Assembly: GCA_002150815.3 (NCBI GenBank)
Contig: NDFF03000056.1
Coordinates: 60,509-124,508 of the forward strand
Direction of reading: 5' to 3'
From: Grammothele lineata
Lineage: Eukaryota; Basidiomycota; Agaricomycetes; Polyporales; Polyporaceae
Length of the DNA: 64,000 bases
In this document: piece by piece, positions 1 to 16,103 of the stretch
Layout: each line of letters starts with the position of its first letter
Position numbering within the stretch: position 1 is the first letter of the stretch
The notes under the pieces: model-generated
The model's database searches: none
Told to the model about the DNA's origin: nothing
The model's input: only the letters and a program-made list of their open reading frames with translations
Translations under genes and position numbers: made by a program

Positions 1-3000
1 GTCGTTCCGGTTACAAAGGCTAAGGTGAGTGCCTGTTGCCAGTTACACGGCACGCCGCTTTCAGTTCGTTGGATCGTGGCCCGTTGATGTGCCTTCGGTC
101 TTCACTTCGTCCCACCTACGTTGCTTTGCAGGGCCGGTATATCTCGAAATTGTAACCGAGCTGTCATGCTACCAGACTTGTAGTCGTAGAGTCTGCTCGT
201 GTCTTGCAGGGCTAGCATGCCGCATCTCCCTTGGTCGTATGAGTAGTTGGCGTGCTGTTTTCCACTATACATATACCCTCATACATTCCTGGTCGTCGTT
301 GGCTTATTTTACTCACCCCGTTTATCTCATAGAAACTCCCCGAGATTGAGGTCATTCAGTCGGAAGACGGGACCGTGTCTGAGCTCAAAGCTGAGGAACC
401 TCTCGAGACACAAGGCGAGATCCCGTTCAACCTCGACACCCTCAGGCGGCACCTCTCGCAGGTCATGCTTGCTCGTCGCGTGCTCGGCGAGGACACTCTG
501 CTCCGCCAGCGCCTCGTCGAGCAGTCCGTCTATAACGTTGCGGTCGAGCGTATGAGGCACCAGGCGGCGACGCTCGAGCAGCTGAACCTCGGGAACAAGG
601 CGCTGCATTCGGCAGACCTGAGGGCGTGGATGTGGCAGTGGCACCAGAAGCTGGAGGGCCGTATCGCTGCCGAGCTGCAGACGCTCATCGTCGAGGAGCG
701 CGTCGTGGGTGAGTAGACAGACATCTAGCAACCAACGCTCGGGCGAGAATTAGCCATTCATGTGTTATTGTTTTCAGCGAGGAGCAGCAACCCTTACAAG
801 CCCAAGAAGCCGGAAATGCAGCTCAGTCCCTTCCTGAACCTGCTCACCCCCGAGAAGCTCTCGCTCATCACGATCACGGAGCTCATGAACCTCCACGGCT
901 CCGGGGGCGTCCTCGACGGCATGAAGACGGCACGGGCGCTGCTCACCGTCGGCAAGGCGGTCGAGATGGAGTACAAGGCGGAGATCTGCAAGAAGGGCAA
1001 TCTGTCGGTCCCCACGAGCGCGCAGATCCGCACGGGGGAGCAGAACGTGTTCTCCGGGGACGGGTACAAGGACCTCCATAACCGCCGCGTGATCGCGAGG
1101 AGGTACATGGAGGACTCGGAGGAGTGGACGTCTGAGTGGTCGCAGCTCATCCGGGTCAAGGTTGGGAGCTTCCTTGTGGATTGCCTTATGGACGTCGCGA
1201 CGGTGCAGAGGACGACGAAGGACCGCTCGGGCGAGAAGGTGTAAGCATAACATGGATTGATGTCTGGCGTGCTGCGCTGACATCACCCCATCCAGGTCCG
1301 AGGAGCAGCCCGCGTTCTATCACTCATATGAGTACATCCGCGGACACAAGCTCGGTGTCATCAAGTTCAACCCCGCCGTCGCCGAGCGTATGTCCAAGGA
1401 CCCCATCGCCGAGGCTCTCCACCCGCGGCACCTCCCCATGCTCGTCAAGCCCAAGCCGTGGCTAAGCTACAACAACGGCGGGTACCTCTACAGCCAGTCC
1501 TGGGCGATGCGCTTCAAGGAGTCGCGCGAGCAGGAGGTCTACCTCCGACACGCCTCCGACCAAGGCAACCTCGAGCTCGTCTTCGCGGGGCTCGACGTGC
1601 TCAGCAGCACCCCGTGGAAGATCAACCGGAAGGTGTTCGAAGTCGTGCTCGAGGTGTGGAACTCGGGCGAGCGGTTCGGGAAGATCCCGCCGGCGGTGCC
1701 CGACGAGCCGGAGCCGGTAAGGCCGGAGAACACGGGGTCGGACAATAGGGCGAAGGTTGTGTTCTTGGAGAGGCAGAAGTTGTGGCAGCAGAAGAAGGCC
1801 GCGAACCACTCGGACCGGTGTAGTGTTAACTACAAGGTTGAGATCGCGCGTGCAGTAAGTGTCGTTAACCCTGAATGCGGTGGTGTGAAGAGTCTGACGT
1901 GCGTGTGTAGTTCCTCGGCGACACCTTCTACCTGCCCCACAACCTCGATTTCCGCGGACGCGCGTACCCCATCCCACCCCACCTGAGCCACATCGGCGAC
2001 GATCTCAGTCGCGGTCTACTCCTGTTCGACGAGGCGAAGCCCCTAACCGCCCGCGGCCTGCGGTGGCTCAAGATCCACCTCGCCAACTTGGTCGGCTTCG
2101 ACAAGGCGAACTTCGACGAGCGCGTCGAGTACGTGCACCAGCACCTCGACGACATCTACGACAGCGCCGAGCGCCCGCTCGAGGGCCGGCGGTGGTGGAC
2201 CAAGGCGGACGACCCGTGGCAGGCGCTCGCGACGTGCATCGAGCTCCGGAACGCGCTCGAGTCGCCCGTGCCCGAGGAGTACGAGTGCGCCCTGCCTGTG
2301 CACCAGGACGGGACGTGCAACGGGCTCCAGCACTATGCTGCTCTCGGTGGTGACCCGGAGGGCGCGGCGCAGGTGAACCTCGCGGCGGCGGATAGGCCCT
2401 CGGACGTGTACACGTACGTGGCGCGTATGGTCGAGGAGTCGATCCAGAAGGATTTGGAGAACGGCGTGCAGATGGCGCAGACGCTCTTGGGCAAGATCTC
2501 TCGTAAGGTCGTTAAGCAGACGGTACGTTCAGCGTTAGAGGATGAATGGAAGAGTGCTGACTTGAGTGCGTAGGTCATGACGACGGTGTACGGCGTGACC
2601 TTCATCGGTGCCCGCGAGCAGATCGAGAAGCAGCTCAAGGACCGCGGCGACATCCCGGCCGAAATGTGTTGGTCGGCGTCCTCGTACCTCGCCAAGAAGG
2701 TCCTCATCTCCATTGGTGATCTCTTCAAGGGCGCCAAGGAGATCCAGACGTGGCTGAACCTCTGCGCACGGCTCATCTCGAAGGCGATCCCCAAAGACCG
2801 CCTCATGGAGACGATGGCCTTGCCTCCGAGGCGAGGCAAGAAAGCGACCGGGCCACGGTGGAAGAAGGAGCAGATGACGTCCGTGGTGTGGACGACCCCG
2901 CTCGGGCTGCCCATCGTGCAGCCGTACCGGGCGATCAAGCGGAAGCAGGTGATGACGTCGATGCAGACGGTGTTCATCTCGGACCCGAACGTGCCCTCCG

Positions 3001-3698
3001 TCGTGAACTCGCAGAAGCAGGCGTCCGCGTTCCCGCCCAACTTCGTGCACAGCCTCGACGCGACGCACATGATGCTCACCGCGCTCGAGTGCCGCGCGCA
3101 GAACTTGACGTTCGCGTCCGTCCACGACTCGTACTGGACGCACGCGGGCAGCATCGACCAGATGTCGGCCATCATCCGCGACACGTTCATCGCTCTCCAC
3201 TCGTCGGACGTCCTTTCCAACTTGATGAACGAGGTGAGCTTTTTTGTCAACGTATCTTATTGTAGGTGCTGACGTGCACGTCGTCTACAGTTCAAGGAAC
3301 GTTACGCCAATTATAAGATCCCACTGGTCACCCTTCGCGGACCGACGTTCAAGAAACTCGACCTCGAGCATCTCGACCTTGATCAAGAGGACGTGCGGAT
3401 TCTCCGCTCGTCTGCCTCCGAGGATGAGGCGGCCGAGGAGCTGAGCGAGGACGGCTCGCTTGCACTCACCGAGGGCGAGGACGTCGAGGCCGAGGCCGAG
3501 ATCGACGCGGAGGCCGAGTCAGAGGAGGCCGAGAAGCCCAAGAAGAAGCGCGGTAGGAAGTCGAAGACGCCCACGAAGACGGTCGAGGAGAAGCTTGCGG
3601 GCAAGTTCGTGAACGTCATTGACGTGCTCCCGCCGCTTCCCGAAAAGGGTATGTTCGACGTCAAGATGATCAAGGAGTCTCAGTACTTCTTCTCATGA
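1..3698 (+). CDS. RPO41: Mitochondrial DNA-directed RNA polymerase (T7-like), 3' part
   Basis: Single-subunit RNA polymerase that transcribes mitochondrial DNA; 5' end lies outside the window. Exons read as (1-24 possible), 333-708, 778-1240, 1296-1854, 1911-2522, 2574-3233, 3291-3698, giving about 1025 visible residues. Family motifs are seen in order: DFRGRAYP (about residue 480), [12 protein letters not shown] with the first catalytic Asp (about 596), KVVKQTVMTTVYG with the nucleotide-binding Lys and Tyr (about 665-678) and HDSYWTHA with the second catalytic Asp (about 853). The protein ends in YFFS, as fungal Rpo41 proteins do. Between the last catalytic motif and this tail sits an acidic then Lys/Arg-rich stretch (about 928-1000) that is not part of the T7 fold. 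The 308-nt gap 25-332 would be a very long intron for this genome, so the first exon is uncertain. Confidence 0.95.
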
Positions 3699-4246
3699 AG
3701 TCACTAGCGCCTCTGCCTCGCTCTTAACACCTCTACTTGTCTCGCTTGGATAGCCATCCGCTCGCTCGCTCGCTCATGGGATCGTACGTCACGCACTGCT
3801 TTCGTTGCATTATTCACTGGTAATCTCTATCGTCGTATGCCCCGTCCATCCGTTCTGCACATCAATCATTCATGTACTGTATGCTCATTATAGTCACTAC
3901 ATAGCTCACATAGATAGACAACGCAATACACCCTTCTCCGGTCGAGATCGTTCTAGTACTGGTATTGTCGGCGGCGCAAGGGAAATCGTGGGCAGGTCAA
4001 GGTATGGTCGAATTCATGGCTTCATTTCGTCATGTACCACATCACACGAAGAGCATGTGGTAGAGAGGTCCGTCCAATCCCCTTCAGCTAAGTGGAACAT
4101 GCACACGCGCGCACCGGTGACCAATGGCAAGACAAATCCTTCGTTTTCTTAGAATTCCTCTAAAAGTCCTCTGAACACACAAGATAACACATTCCTTCAC
4201 GAGTCCCGTTCATCATTTGACGGTTCCATCGACGTCCACGTTGCTC
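3699..4246. other. Convergent intergenic stretch, no gene seen
   Basis: This 548-nt gap separates the 3' ends of RPO41 and the first AKR gene, so it should hold both 3' UTRs. I see no coding exon with convincing splice sites and no RNA gene. The reading frame 3805-4152 has no recognisable similarity and is treated as chance. Confidence 0.5.
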
Positions 4247-5924
<1,678 letters not shown>

Positions 5925-6471
5925 TTGAGGGAGATGGAGGGGTCTGGTGAAAGTAAGTGGAAGGTGTAGTTCTGCTCGCTGCCTTCGCTGCAGTGATACT
6001 GAGGACTGTCTGGTGCCCCAGTCCGCCTTGGCTTTTATACTCAACGAACGCTCTCATTTCGCAGGCCAGTACTGGCGAAGATCCACTCGAGCACCGAGTG
6101 TATCAAGTTCGTCGAGTAGGTAGGAGGGATAAAACTCATTGCGTCAAGATGCCGAGATGCGCCGGACATAATGGTCGGGAGGCAAGCCGTGGGCGCTACG
6201 CCAGCCGCACGAACCCACTCGTCGTCCGAGCTTCTCAGGTTCAACAAGAGAAGCGCCTAGGTCTCTTCACTCCTCCCGCAGCTCAGCGGTTCCCCACCAA
6301 CCACATTGTCTCAGTGCACCACGTACAATGTGCGAGTACAGCAGTCAACAAATCTTGTTATCCGCCCCACCTGAACTCAGAGCAACTATAGATGAAGTTC
6401 ATGACCCCCTCAGTGATCTGATTCACTCCCCGTTCTCCGAGTCTGAAGCTGTGGCATGACATCTAGCTGAA
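5925..6471. other. Intergenic, promoter of AKR copy A and 3' end of HET gene
   Basis: Apart from the TATA element listed separately I see no gene. The stretch lies downstream of the HET stop codon and upstream of the AKR start, both on the minus strand. Confidence 0.45.
6031..6038 (-). promoter_or_regulatory. TATA box of AKR copy A
   Basis: The minus strand reads TATAAAAGC about 110 nt upstream of the copy A start codon. All four AKR copies have a TATA-type element at a similar distance, which is typical of inducible genes. Confidence 0.5.
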
Positions 6472-9136
6472 CTATGTAATACACCATTTCTGGGAACACG
6501 AAGTGGGCGTACAACGAACAGAGGGGCCGTCGGAGTATTCGTCCTTTGGGGAGAAGAATCTATAGCAAATGATAGTACCACGAATCTCGTCGCCATTAGG
6601 AATCCCAGAAGTGTCCTGTTCAATGAGAATGACAGCTGCATTTGGATCCAGATCAGCCCATCGGTTTCGCGGCCGCATTATGATCGCTAGTTTTGAGCCA
6701 ATGGGTATAGGCACGAGATCTCGACATTTCACAGAAGGCCATAACGCGCCGCAACAAGATCCCGAGTCGGCGGTTACGAGATTGAATCGGATAGGGATAG
6801 AATATTCTTCTATTTGAGTGTTTTCAAGACTTTCAAGTAAGAAGCCTCCATGGACGACGTGCAAGCCTCGCTCGTCGCACATGTCGTCTTCCCAGCCTCC
6901 GAAAGTTGTCTGGGGCGCACACGCCACAATAGAAGATGGGGCCCAACGGAAGGGCGCAAGGCTTAGCTTGACGACTTCTTCGTTCCAGAGGACGCCGTCT
7001 GGTATAGCCCGCATGAGGGAATACAACGCAGCCATACGGTGTTCTTCGTTGGAAGCGGAAAGGATCGAGGAGACCTCTTTTCCCATGAGTGATGCGATAC
7101 AGAGGGGTATATCTTCTGACTTGCTTGTTGTTCGATGTTCTATGGCAGAGTGGATGATCTGGAATGGCGACCATCCACTGCGCATGATACGCATCTGCCG
7201 CACTGACGGGATTTGTTGTCCCAAAAGCATGAGGACCTCAAAATCAAGCAATAGATCGCGCTCGCCAGCCTGAAGCTCGGTAGTGTTGCCATTTCGGAAC
7301 TCATATTTCGGCTTGCGATTACGATCATACTTGTGGTACAAGAAGGGCCCATCGTTCATTTGGAAGTAGATCTTTTCCTCTCCGTGTGCCTCACTCGCAA
7401 GCGTAGCCTCTTGTAACGTCCACAGTCGTTTTACCCAGCCACTGCAAAGGATGCGTATGCCAAGCTCAAAGAAGGACGCCGTCGAAGCGTTGACGATCTC
7501 AAGCTCCCTATCCAGGACCAGGACAGCAGTCGCCTCGTGGTACGTTTTCCCTAAAAGCTGGATGGCCTTCTTCCTGAACGATTTCGCACTAGGAGCCACA
7601 GGTACGCAAAGCGTGTCCATCCAAAAAGCGATCGGAGGCTGCTTTGCGGAATCACTTAAGGGCGCATTCGTTGCGAGCATTGACTCGTAAAGCCGGAGAG
7701 TATAGGTCCTCAACCGGCGCAGCTGGCATTGAGGGAGTGCATTCTCAAACGGGTTCCCTAGTCCATCAGCCCCTGTTCGACAGTGTGATAAGAGTCGGCG
7801 CCGAAGGTATGGATCAGGACATTGGAGACTCACAAACATGCGAGATAGCGATATACGGATAGTCGCTGCCATCTACAGCGCGCACGTCCAAATCCTCCGT
7901 GAGTAGCAGTACCGGGACTTGTTGTCTCGCAAGAACGTCGACCAAATCCTCAGCGCGAACGCGAATAAATTCGCATGTACACTGACTCTCGACATGGGCC
8001 GTCTTGTACGTAGCTTCATCTGTTTGGTACGCGTGACAGAGATCGCCACTACAGGCTGCGTGATCTCTGACTCGTGGACGATCAAGGAATGATGCGAAGA
8101 GTAGTCCATCTGAGGGTAAAATTGAAAGCTCGCTTTGACACCAGCCTCGCCCCCGTATGTTTTGCTCGATCTGGATTGCGAGATCGTCTAGGCCTTCTAT
8201 GCGGCGCTCGTCCCAAACGAGGCTTTTCTCGACCCTGCCGTTAGCCCATCCTTCTTCCTCTGTGCAGGTGAAACCGGGAGAATACGCATGAAGGAGGATG
8301 TGGAGACCGAGAATCCGCATTACGATATCAATCGAAAAGATAACGCGGGCTTCGTCAGGGGTGTACTTGAAAACTGGATCGCCGCGTGCATCGTCGGGGG
8401 AATCTTTCACCTCCTCGGCCCTGAGGACGAGTGCTATTTGTCGTGCAATAGCTAGAAGCCGCTCCATAAACGTCTTGTCTCCGATTAGATTCTCGCTCAT
8501 GGAAGCGAACCAGCGTGCCGGAAGTCCATTGAGCGCACGGGTCGACACTGCTCGCCCTCCGTCGACTACGAATTCTGCCTGCAAGTCGATATCGAGGCGG
8601 CACAGCGCTGAAACCTCCGCGAGCACGCCAAAGAACAGCCACGCTTGGAGGAACGCCGTCTTATCTCTAGGGGTCACCGGAGAGGCGTCCACGCGGGAAA
8701 GAACGGGTGGAGGAATATAATCTCTTTTATTGTAGTCATCATGCATGAGGTCGATGCCGTGACGGCAGATCCCTGGAGGGCAGAGGACGTGGCACTGCTC
8801 GTCCTTGTGATGGACCAGCCACCCGCGGCGGGCCGGGAATGTCCAGAAATCGTCCCCACAGCTAGGGGAAGGGGCACAGAATAGCGGGACTGTAAAAGAG
8901 ATGAACTCTGGGCGAGGAGGGAGCGAAGGATCGGATTGAGGCATGGTCAGAACCACGGGCACCAGTGGTCGCCTGCCACTCTCGCTGGATTGCGGCGGCA
9001 TGCTGGGAGGGCTGTGCGACATCACACTAGGGGAGGGATGTTGGATGCTGGGAGAGTGTGCGTCAGGTTGATGTGCGTCGAAAGCTCGAGAGTCCGCAGT
9101 GCTTTGTTCGACTGGTCGCAGAGTAGGTGTCCCCAT
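6472..9136 (-). CDS. HET-domain protein (heterokaryon incompatibility type)
   Basis: Two exons, 7834-9136 and 6472-7772, join in frame (cat-gtt-t/gg) to give 867 aa. The junction rebuilds the HET signature YPYIAISHVWADGLGN at about residue 428, followed by LRRL, PIAFWMDTLCVPV, KAIQLLGKTYHEATAVLVLD and CSGWVKRLWTLQEA, the ordered blocks of a fungal HET domain. The N-terminal 430 residues carry CPPGICRHGIDLMHDDY and long helical stretches also typical of basidiomycete HET proteins. The first about 70 residues are Pro/Ser-rich and low in complexity. HET domains are known for self/non-self recognition and cell death in ascomycetes; in basidiomycetes the role of most copies is unproven. It is inserted between AKR copies A and B on the same strand. 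Confidence 0.88.
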
Positions 9137-9812
9137 TGGATCATGTACGCCTGTAAGCGGTGGGCATGCTTGCGTAGCGGCGCACGAATGCTCGCCCTAC
9201 CGTGCACTGGCAGCTTAACACCGATACGAGTCAAGACATGCCACAACTCATCAAGCTCACCTGAACTACATTGACCTGCCGTCGCTGTACACCTACTAGC
9301 GATGTCAGCCGTACTCGACTCCCCCTAGAGAAGCAGATCCCCATCTTGTCTTAGTCCGATTAGGATCAAGACGCGAGAAGTTCCTGGTCAAGCGATTTGA
9401 AGAGAATCAGCCTAAGTCTGCGGAGGAGAGATGGGAGCGTAAACCAAGTATCAGAGAGCATCGCCAGGCTGCTTCCACTGCGAGCGTTCAAGAAGCTTCG
9501 GTCGTGACAGATATCATTATCTAGCAACGTTCAACGTTTGGCAAGTGAGCGCACAAGGCCAAGGGCGCTTGTAGCTTTAGGGCCGGCTGGACTTCCCGGC
9601 TCACGTACCGTACCATCAGGCTGAATTTGCTTCTACTCGACATCCACTTGTTCTCGAAGACTTTCACCATATATCTACACATCTGGTACCCGGTACACAC
9701 TTGTTCCGTATAACAACCTATGGTCAGATACCGAGCCGCGGTACGCATCTGCCAGCGCGCCTTGGCCTTTCCCGTCGGTCTTCAAATACCGCACATGGGC
9801 CCGGACCACTGT
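9137..9812. other. Intergenic between AKR copy B and the HET gene
   Basis: 676 nt with no supported gene. It must contain the HET promoter and the 3' UTR of AKR copy B. Short frames here lack splice-compatible neighbours. Confidence 0.45.
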
Positions 9813-11546
<1,734 letters not shown>

Positions 11547-12111
11547 CGTTCAATCGTTCGACGTATGTATGTTCGAAGTCGTAGAGGGGTCTGCTGCTGC
11601 AAGTAAGTCTGATGCCCCTCCCAACTCGCCCAGCCCCGTATTTATACCCAAACGATTCTCGTGCAGACGTCTGCGGATCCACGCAATCGCCCATGAGTCG
11701 TCCAGACGCTCCGAGTCGGGCGTCATTCTCGCTTCGTCAAGACGTCTGTGTGGCTCTGAGGAGCCTACGGAGTCCGGGGCCAGTCAGGGGAAGTCGGATG
11801 ACAAAGGGCGTTCGGGGCAGTTGTGGGCCCAACGCGATCTTTGGCGTTGCGGCGTAGCATGGGAACTTCGAAGGGTGTCGCGTTCGATCTGCCGGCGCTG
11901 CCGTTTCGGGTAGATGCGGTTGATCGAGATCGTAAACGTCGCAGTTCTCCCAGCAACACGTAAAGCTTCACATTTCCGTGCATACCCGCCGAATATCGTA
12001 CAACATACGCGTATACACTGCACATGAGAATGAGCGCATGGTCAGGGGAGCATTTGGGTGGGCGTCTCACAACTTCTGTACCTATCGAGCATTTGTTCCG
12101 GAAGACGACAC
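11547..12111. other. Intergenic between AKR copies B and C
   Basis: 565 nt between two tandem same-strand genes; it holds the copy B promoter (TATA element listed separately) and the copy C 3' UTR. No other gene is seen. Confidence 0.45.
11640..11646 (-). promoter_or_regulatory. TATA box of AKR copy B
   Basis: The minus strand reads TATAAATA about 95 nt upstream of the copy B start codon. Confidence 0.5.
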
Positions 12112-13847
<1,736 letters not shown>

Positions 13848-14337
13848 GTTTTCCTTGGCGGCGGTAGTATGCGCAATGTGCACTGTCGGACTCTCTGAGG
13901 ACGCAGAGGTTAGAGTGAGAGTTGCACCTGGGGCCTACGTCGCCGATTCTTCGTATTTATAGACGAGATAATCCTGGCTGCTCGTGACCACGTTCCAAAG
14001 CAAGCACGCTCCCACAGACTGTGTTGTGGATGGCCGACGGTGTGCCGACGAACGACGGTCGAGTAGATAACATCGCGTCATACCACGTGCCTCGATGCAG
14101 AGCGCGAACTCTGTTGGACTCGACGGGAAGTGCGATGATATTCGCTCTCACAAAGGGACCTAGGTCGAGAGAAAGAGAGAACTCCGAGATGCATTATCGC
14201 AGCGCTGTTATTACAGAAAACATTCCGAACACAACGAGCTACGCAACAGTGGCGCTTGAGCGACAGGGCACGGGACGGTCGACACGCGGCGAGGCACCCA
14301 CCAGAGATGCGAAACCCATCCTCAGTGCAGCGGGAGT
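13848..14337. other. Intergenic between AKR copy C promoter and IF1 3' end
   Basis: 490 nt without a supported gene; contains the copy C TATA element and the IF1 3' UTR. Confidence 0.4.
13954..13961 (-). promoter_or_regulatory. TATA box of AKR copy C
   Basis: The minus strand reads TATAAATA about 110 nt upstream of the copy C start. Confidence 0.5.
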
Positions 14338-14886
14338 TTAGTTCTTCTTGGACTCCTGGTGAAGCTCGTCGTGCTCCTTCTGCAGCTTCTCCTGTGTACA
14401 ATGGGGGCACGCGAGTGCAGTGTGTAAGACAGCGGCGCATCGCAGTGAAAAGAAGGCACACGTACGAGCTCAGCCTTCTTGTCCGCGATCTAGACGTAGG
14501 GAATGACTTGAGTTTTGGGCAGATTGGACATGTGACAGGGAATAACGCACCTGCTTCCGGAGCTTCTCGAGCTGCGCCTTCTCGTGCTCACGAGCGTACT
14601 GGTCTAAGGCTCACATTCAGGAAAACACATCAACCGCCGGAGAGCCGTGCGTCCTGACCTTCGTGAGCCTTCTCCTTCTTGCTGTAAACACAGAAATAGG
14701 ATCAGTCATGGTCCATAGAACTACGCCCTCCCAGCATTGCACCGATCGCCCCATACAGTGGATGCGGGAATAAACAGCTGGCGACACTCACTTGAACGCG
14801 TTGTCCGAGTAGAAGCGAGCCGCGACGGGGGCGACGGTCGCACGGGGCGCACGGACAGCAGAGCGGGCAGCAATCCTGGCAAGCAT
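14338..14886 (-). CDS. INH1: Mitochondrial F1Fo-ATPase inhibitor protein (IF1/Inh1 family)
   Basis: Small matrix protein that blocks ATP hydrolysis by F1 when the membrane potential falls. Five exons: 14792-14886, 14659-14681, 14551-14603, 14466-14489, 14338-14391; 82 aa, a usual length for the family. The N terminus MLARIAARSAVRAPRATVAP, rich in Arg and Ala without acid residues, is a mitochondrial targeting peptide. The mature part reads FYSDNAF, then KKEKAHEDQYAREHEKAQLE and LRKQIADKKAELEKLQKEHD, a long charged amphipathic helix typical of IF1. Its start codon lies only 250 nt from that of ATP synthase subunit h on the other strand, so enzyme subunit and inhibitor probably share a promoter. 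Three exons are under 55 nt. Confidence 0.85.
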
Positions 14887-15136
14887 GACTATAACGTCTG
14901 TAGTGGTAGTGATAGTGGTGGACAGGGAACAAGGTGAGGAGCCTGAGGCAAGCGACGTACGAGAGCCTTCCGTGTGCCCACCGTGGCTTGCCTGGCCCAG
15001 CGGCACGGGCGCCTACGCGGTCGGAGGGGAGTCGCGTGGTCCCGGCTGGCGCGTACCGAGACCTGCCGAGTCCCCTCGCGGGCTCCGTGACCCTGCCCCG
15101 TCACGTCACGCGCCCCATCCCTCTTCCGCATCGACC
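14887..15136. promoter_or_regulatory. Bidirectional promoter between IF1 and ATP synthase subunit h
   Basis: 250 nt separate two divergent start codons, so both 5' UTRs and both promoters must fit here. I see no clear TATA box on either strand; there is a mirrored gtagtggtagtgatagtggtg stretch near the IF1 start. Co-regulation is inferred from the spacing and the shared complex. Confidence 0.6.
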
Positions 15137-15880
15137 ATGTCCTCCGCTGTCCTCAGGCAGGCCTCCCTCGCCGTACGTGCCCCCTTTATCTGTTTTGTGT
15201 GCAGAGTAAAGTGCTGAGGGACTTTGATGGGCGTACAGGCTCGCGCGGCCACGCGCTCGGCCGCATTCTCGACGTCTGCGGTTGCCCGGAAAGGTGCGTG
15301 TCTTCGTGTGCGCCCGTGTCTCGTGGCAGGCGCGGTAGACGAGGAGGATCCTGGCTGACCTCGGGGTGCGTTCCAGACCTTGTCCAGGACCTCTACTTGC
15401 AGCAGCTCAAGTCGTACAAGCCCCCGCCGCCGGTACGTCGTCTCGTTCTTTACCTCCGCTCTGCTCCGAGGCTGGGCTGGGCGGGAAAACGCGTGTTCTG
15501 ACTATGCCCTTTCTCTTCGCTCATGCACCTTCTTCATCCTACTCCCCAACCCGCCGACCGTATTCACTCTGTTCACCCTCCTTACTATCCTCAAATCACT
15601 CAACTGCCCCCCGAACGAACCCACTCCCACCGCCCCTCCCACCTCACAGGCCAAGGACGCCCACGTCGGCGTCGTCAAGTCCTACTCCCTCCCGCCCGCG
15701 CCCCAGGCGCCCGCGCTCCCCGCCGACCTCGCCGGCGAGCTCTCCGCGTGGGACGCGGCCGAGCCGACGTTCACCGCCAGCGCCGCGCCCGCGGCCGAGT
15801 CCGAGGCGGGCCCCACCGGGGCGGAGCAGTTCCTGGCGTTCTTGGAGGCGGACGAGCCTAAGCATGAGGCGCACCACTAG
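15137..15880 (+). CDS. ATP14: Mitochondrial ATP synthase subunit h (Atp14 family)
   Basis: Peripheral-stalk subunit of the mitochondrial F1Fo-ATP synthase. Four exons: 15137-15172, 15239-15293, 15377-15432, 15650-15880; 125 aa. A targeting peptide (MSSAVLRQASLA then ARAATRSAAFSTSAVARK) precedes DLVQDLYLQQLKSYKPPPP, the conserved start of subunit h. The C-terminal part has AKDAHVGVVKSYSLPPAP and an acidic end, FLAFLEADEPKHEAHH. Intron 3 (217 nt) is long for this window. Divergent from the IF1 gene. Confidence 0.82.
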
Positions 15881-16103
15881 AGCGTGTTTGAGAGGAGAAG
15901 GAGGGGAGGTGTGGTGGGTGTAGACGTACAGACGAAGGTGCGAAAATGTAATGGGGTTGTGTGAAGGCGTACGTGGTAGAATGCAGCCTCTGCTTTCGTC
16001 TGAAGCACTTCGCGTGAAGGGTTCGAAGTCAAGTTATGATGTGGTATTGGTACATGAAGTTACATCCATTCATCTGGAACCAAGTCGAAGACACCCCAAG
16101 TCC

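Noticed and set aside
29..349. 106-codon plus-strand frame upstream of the first clear RPO41 exon
   Set aside because: Its sequence has no similarity to the polymerase N-terminal region, is in another frame from the following exon, and overlaps the acceptor at 332.
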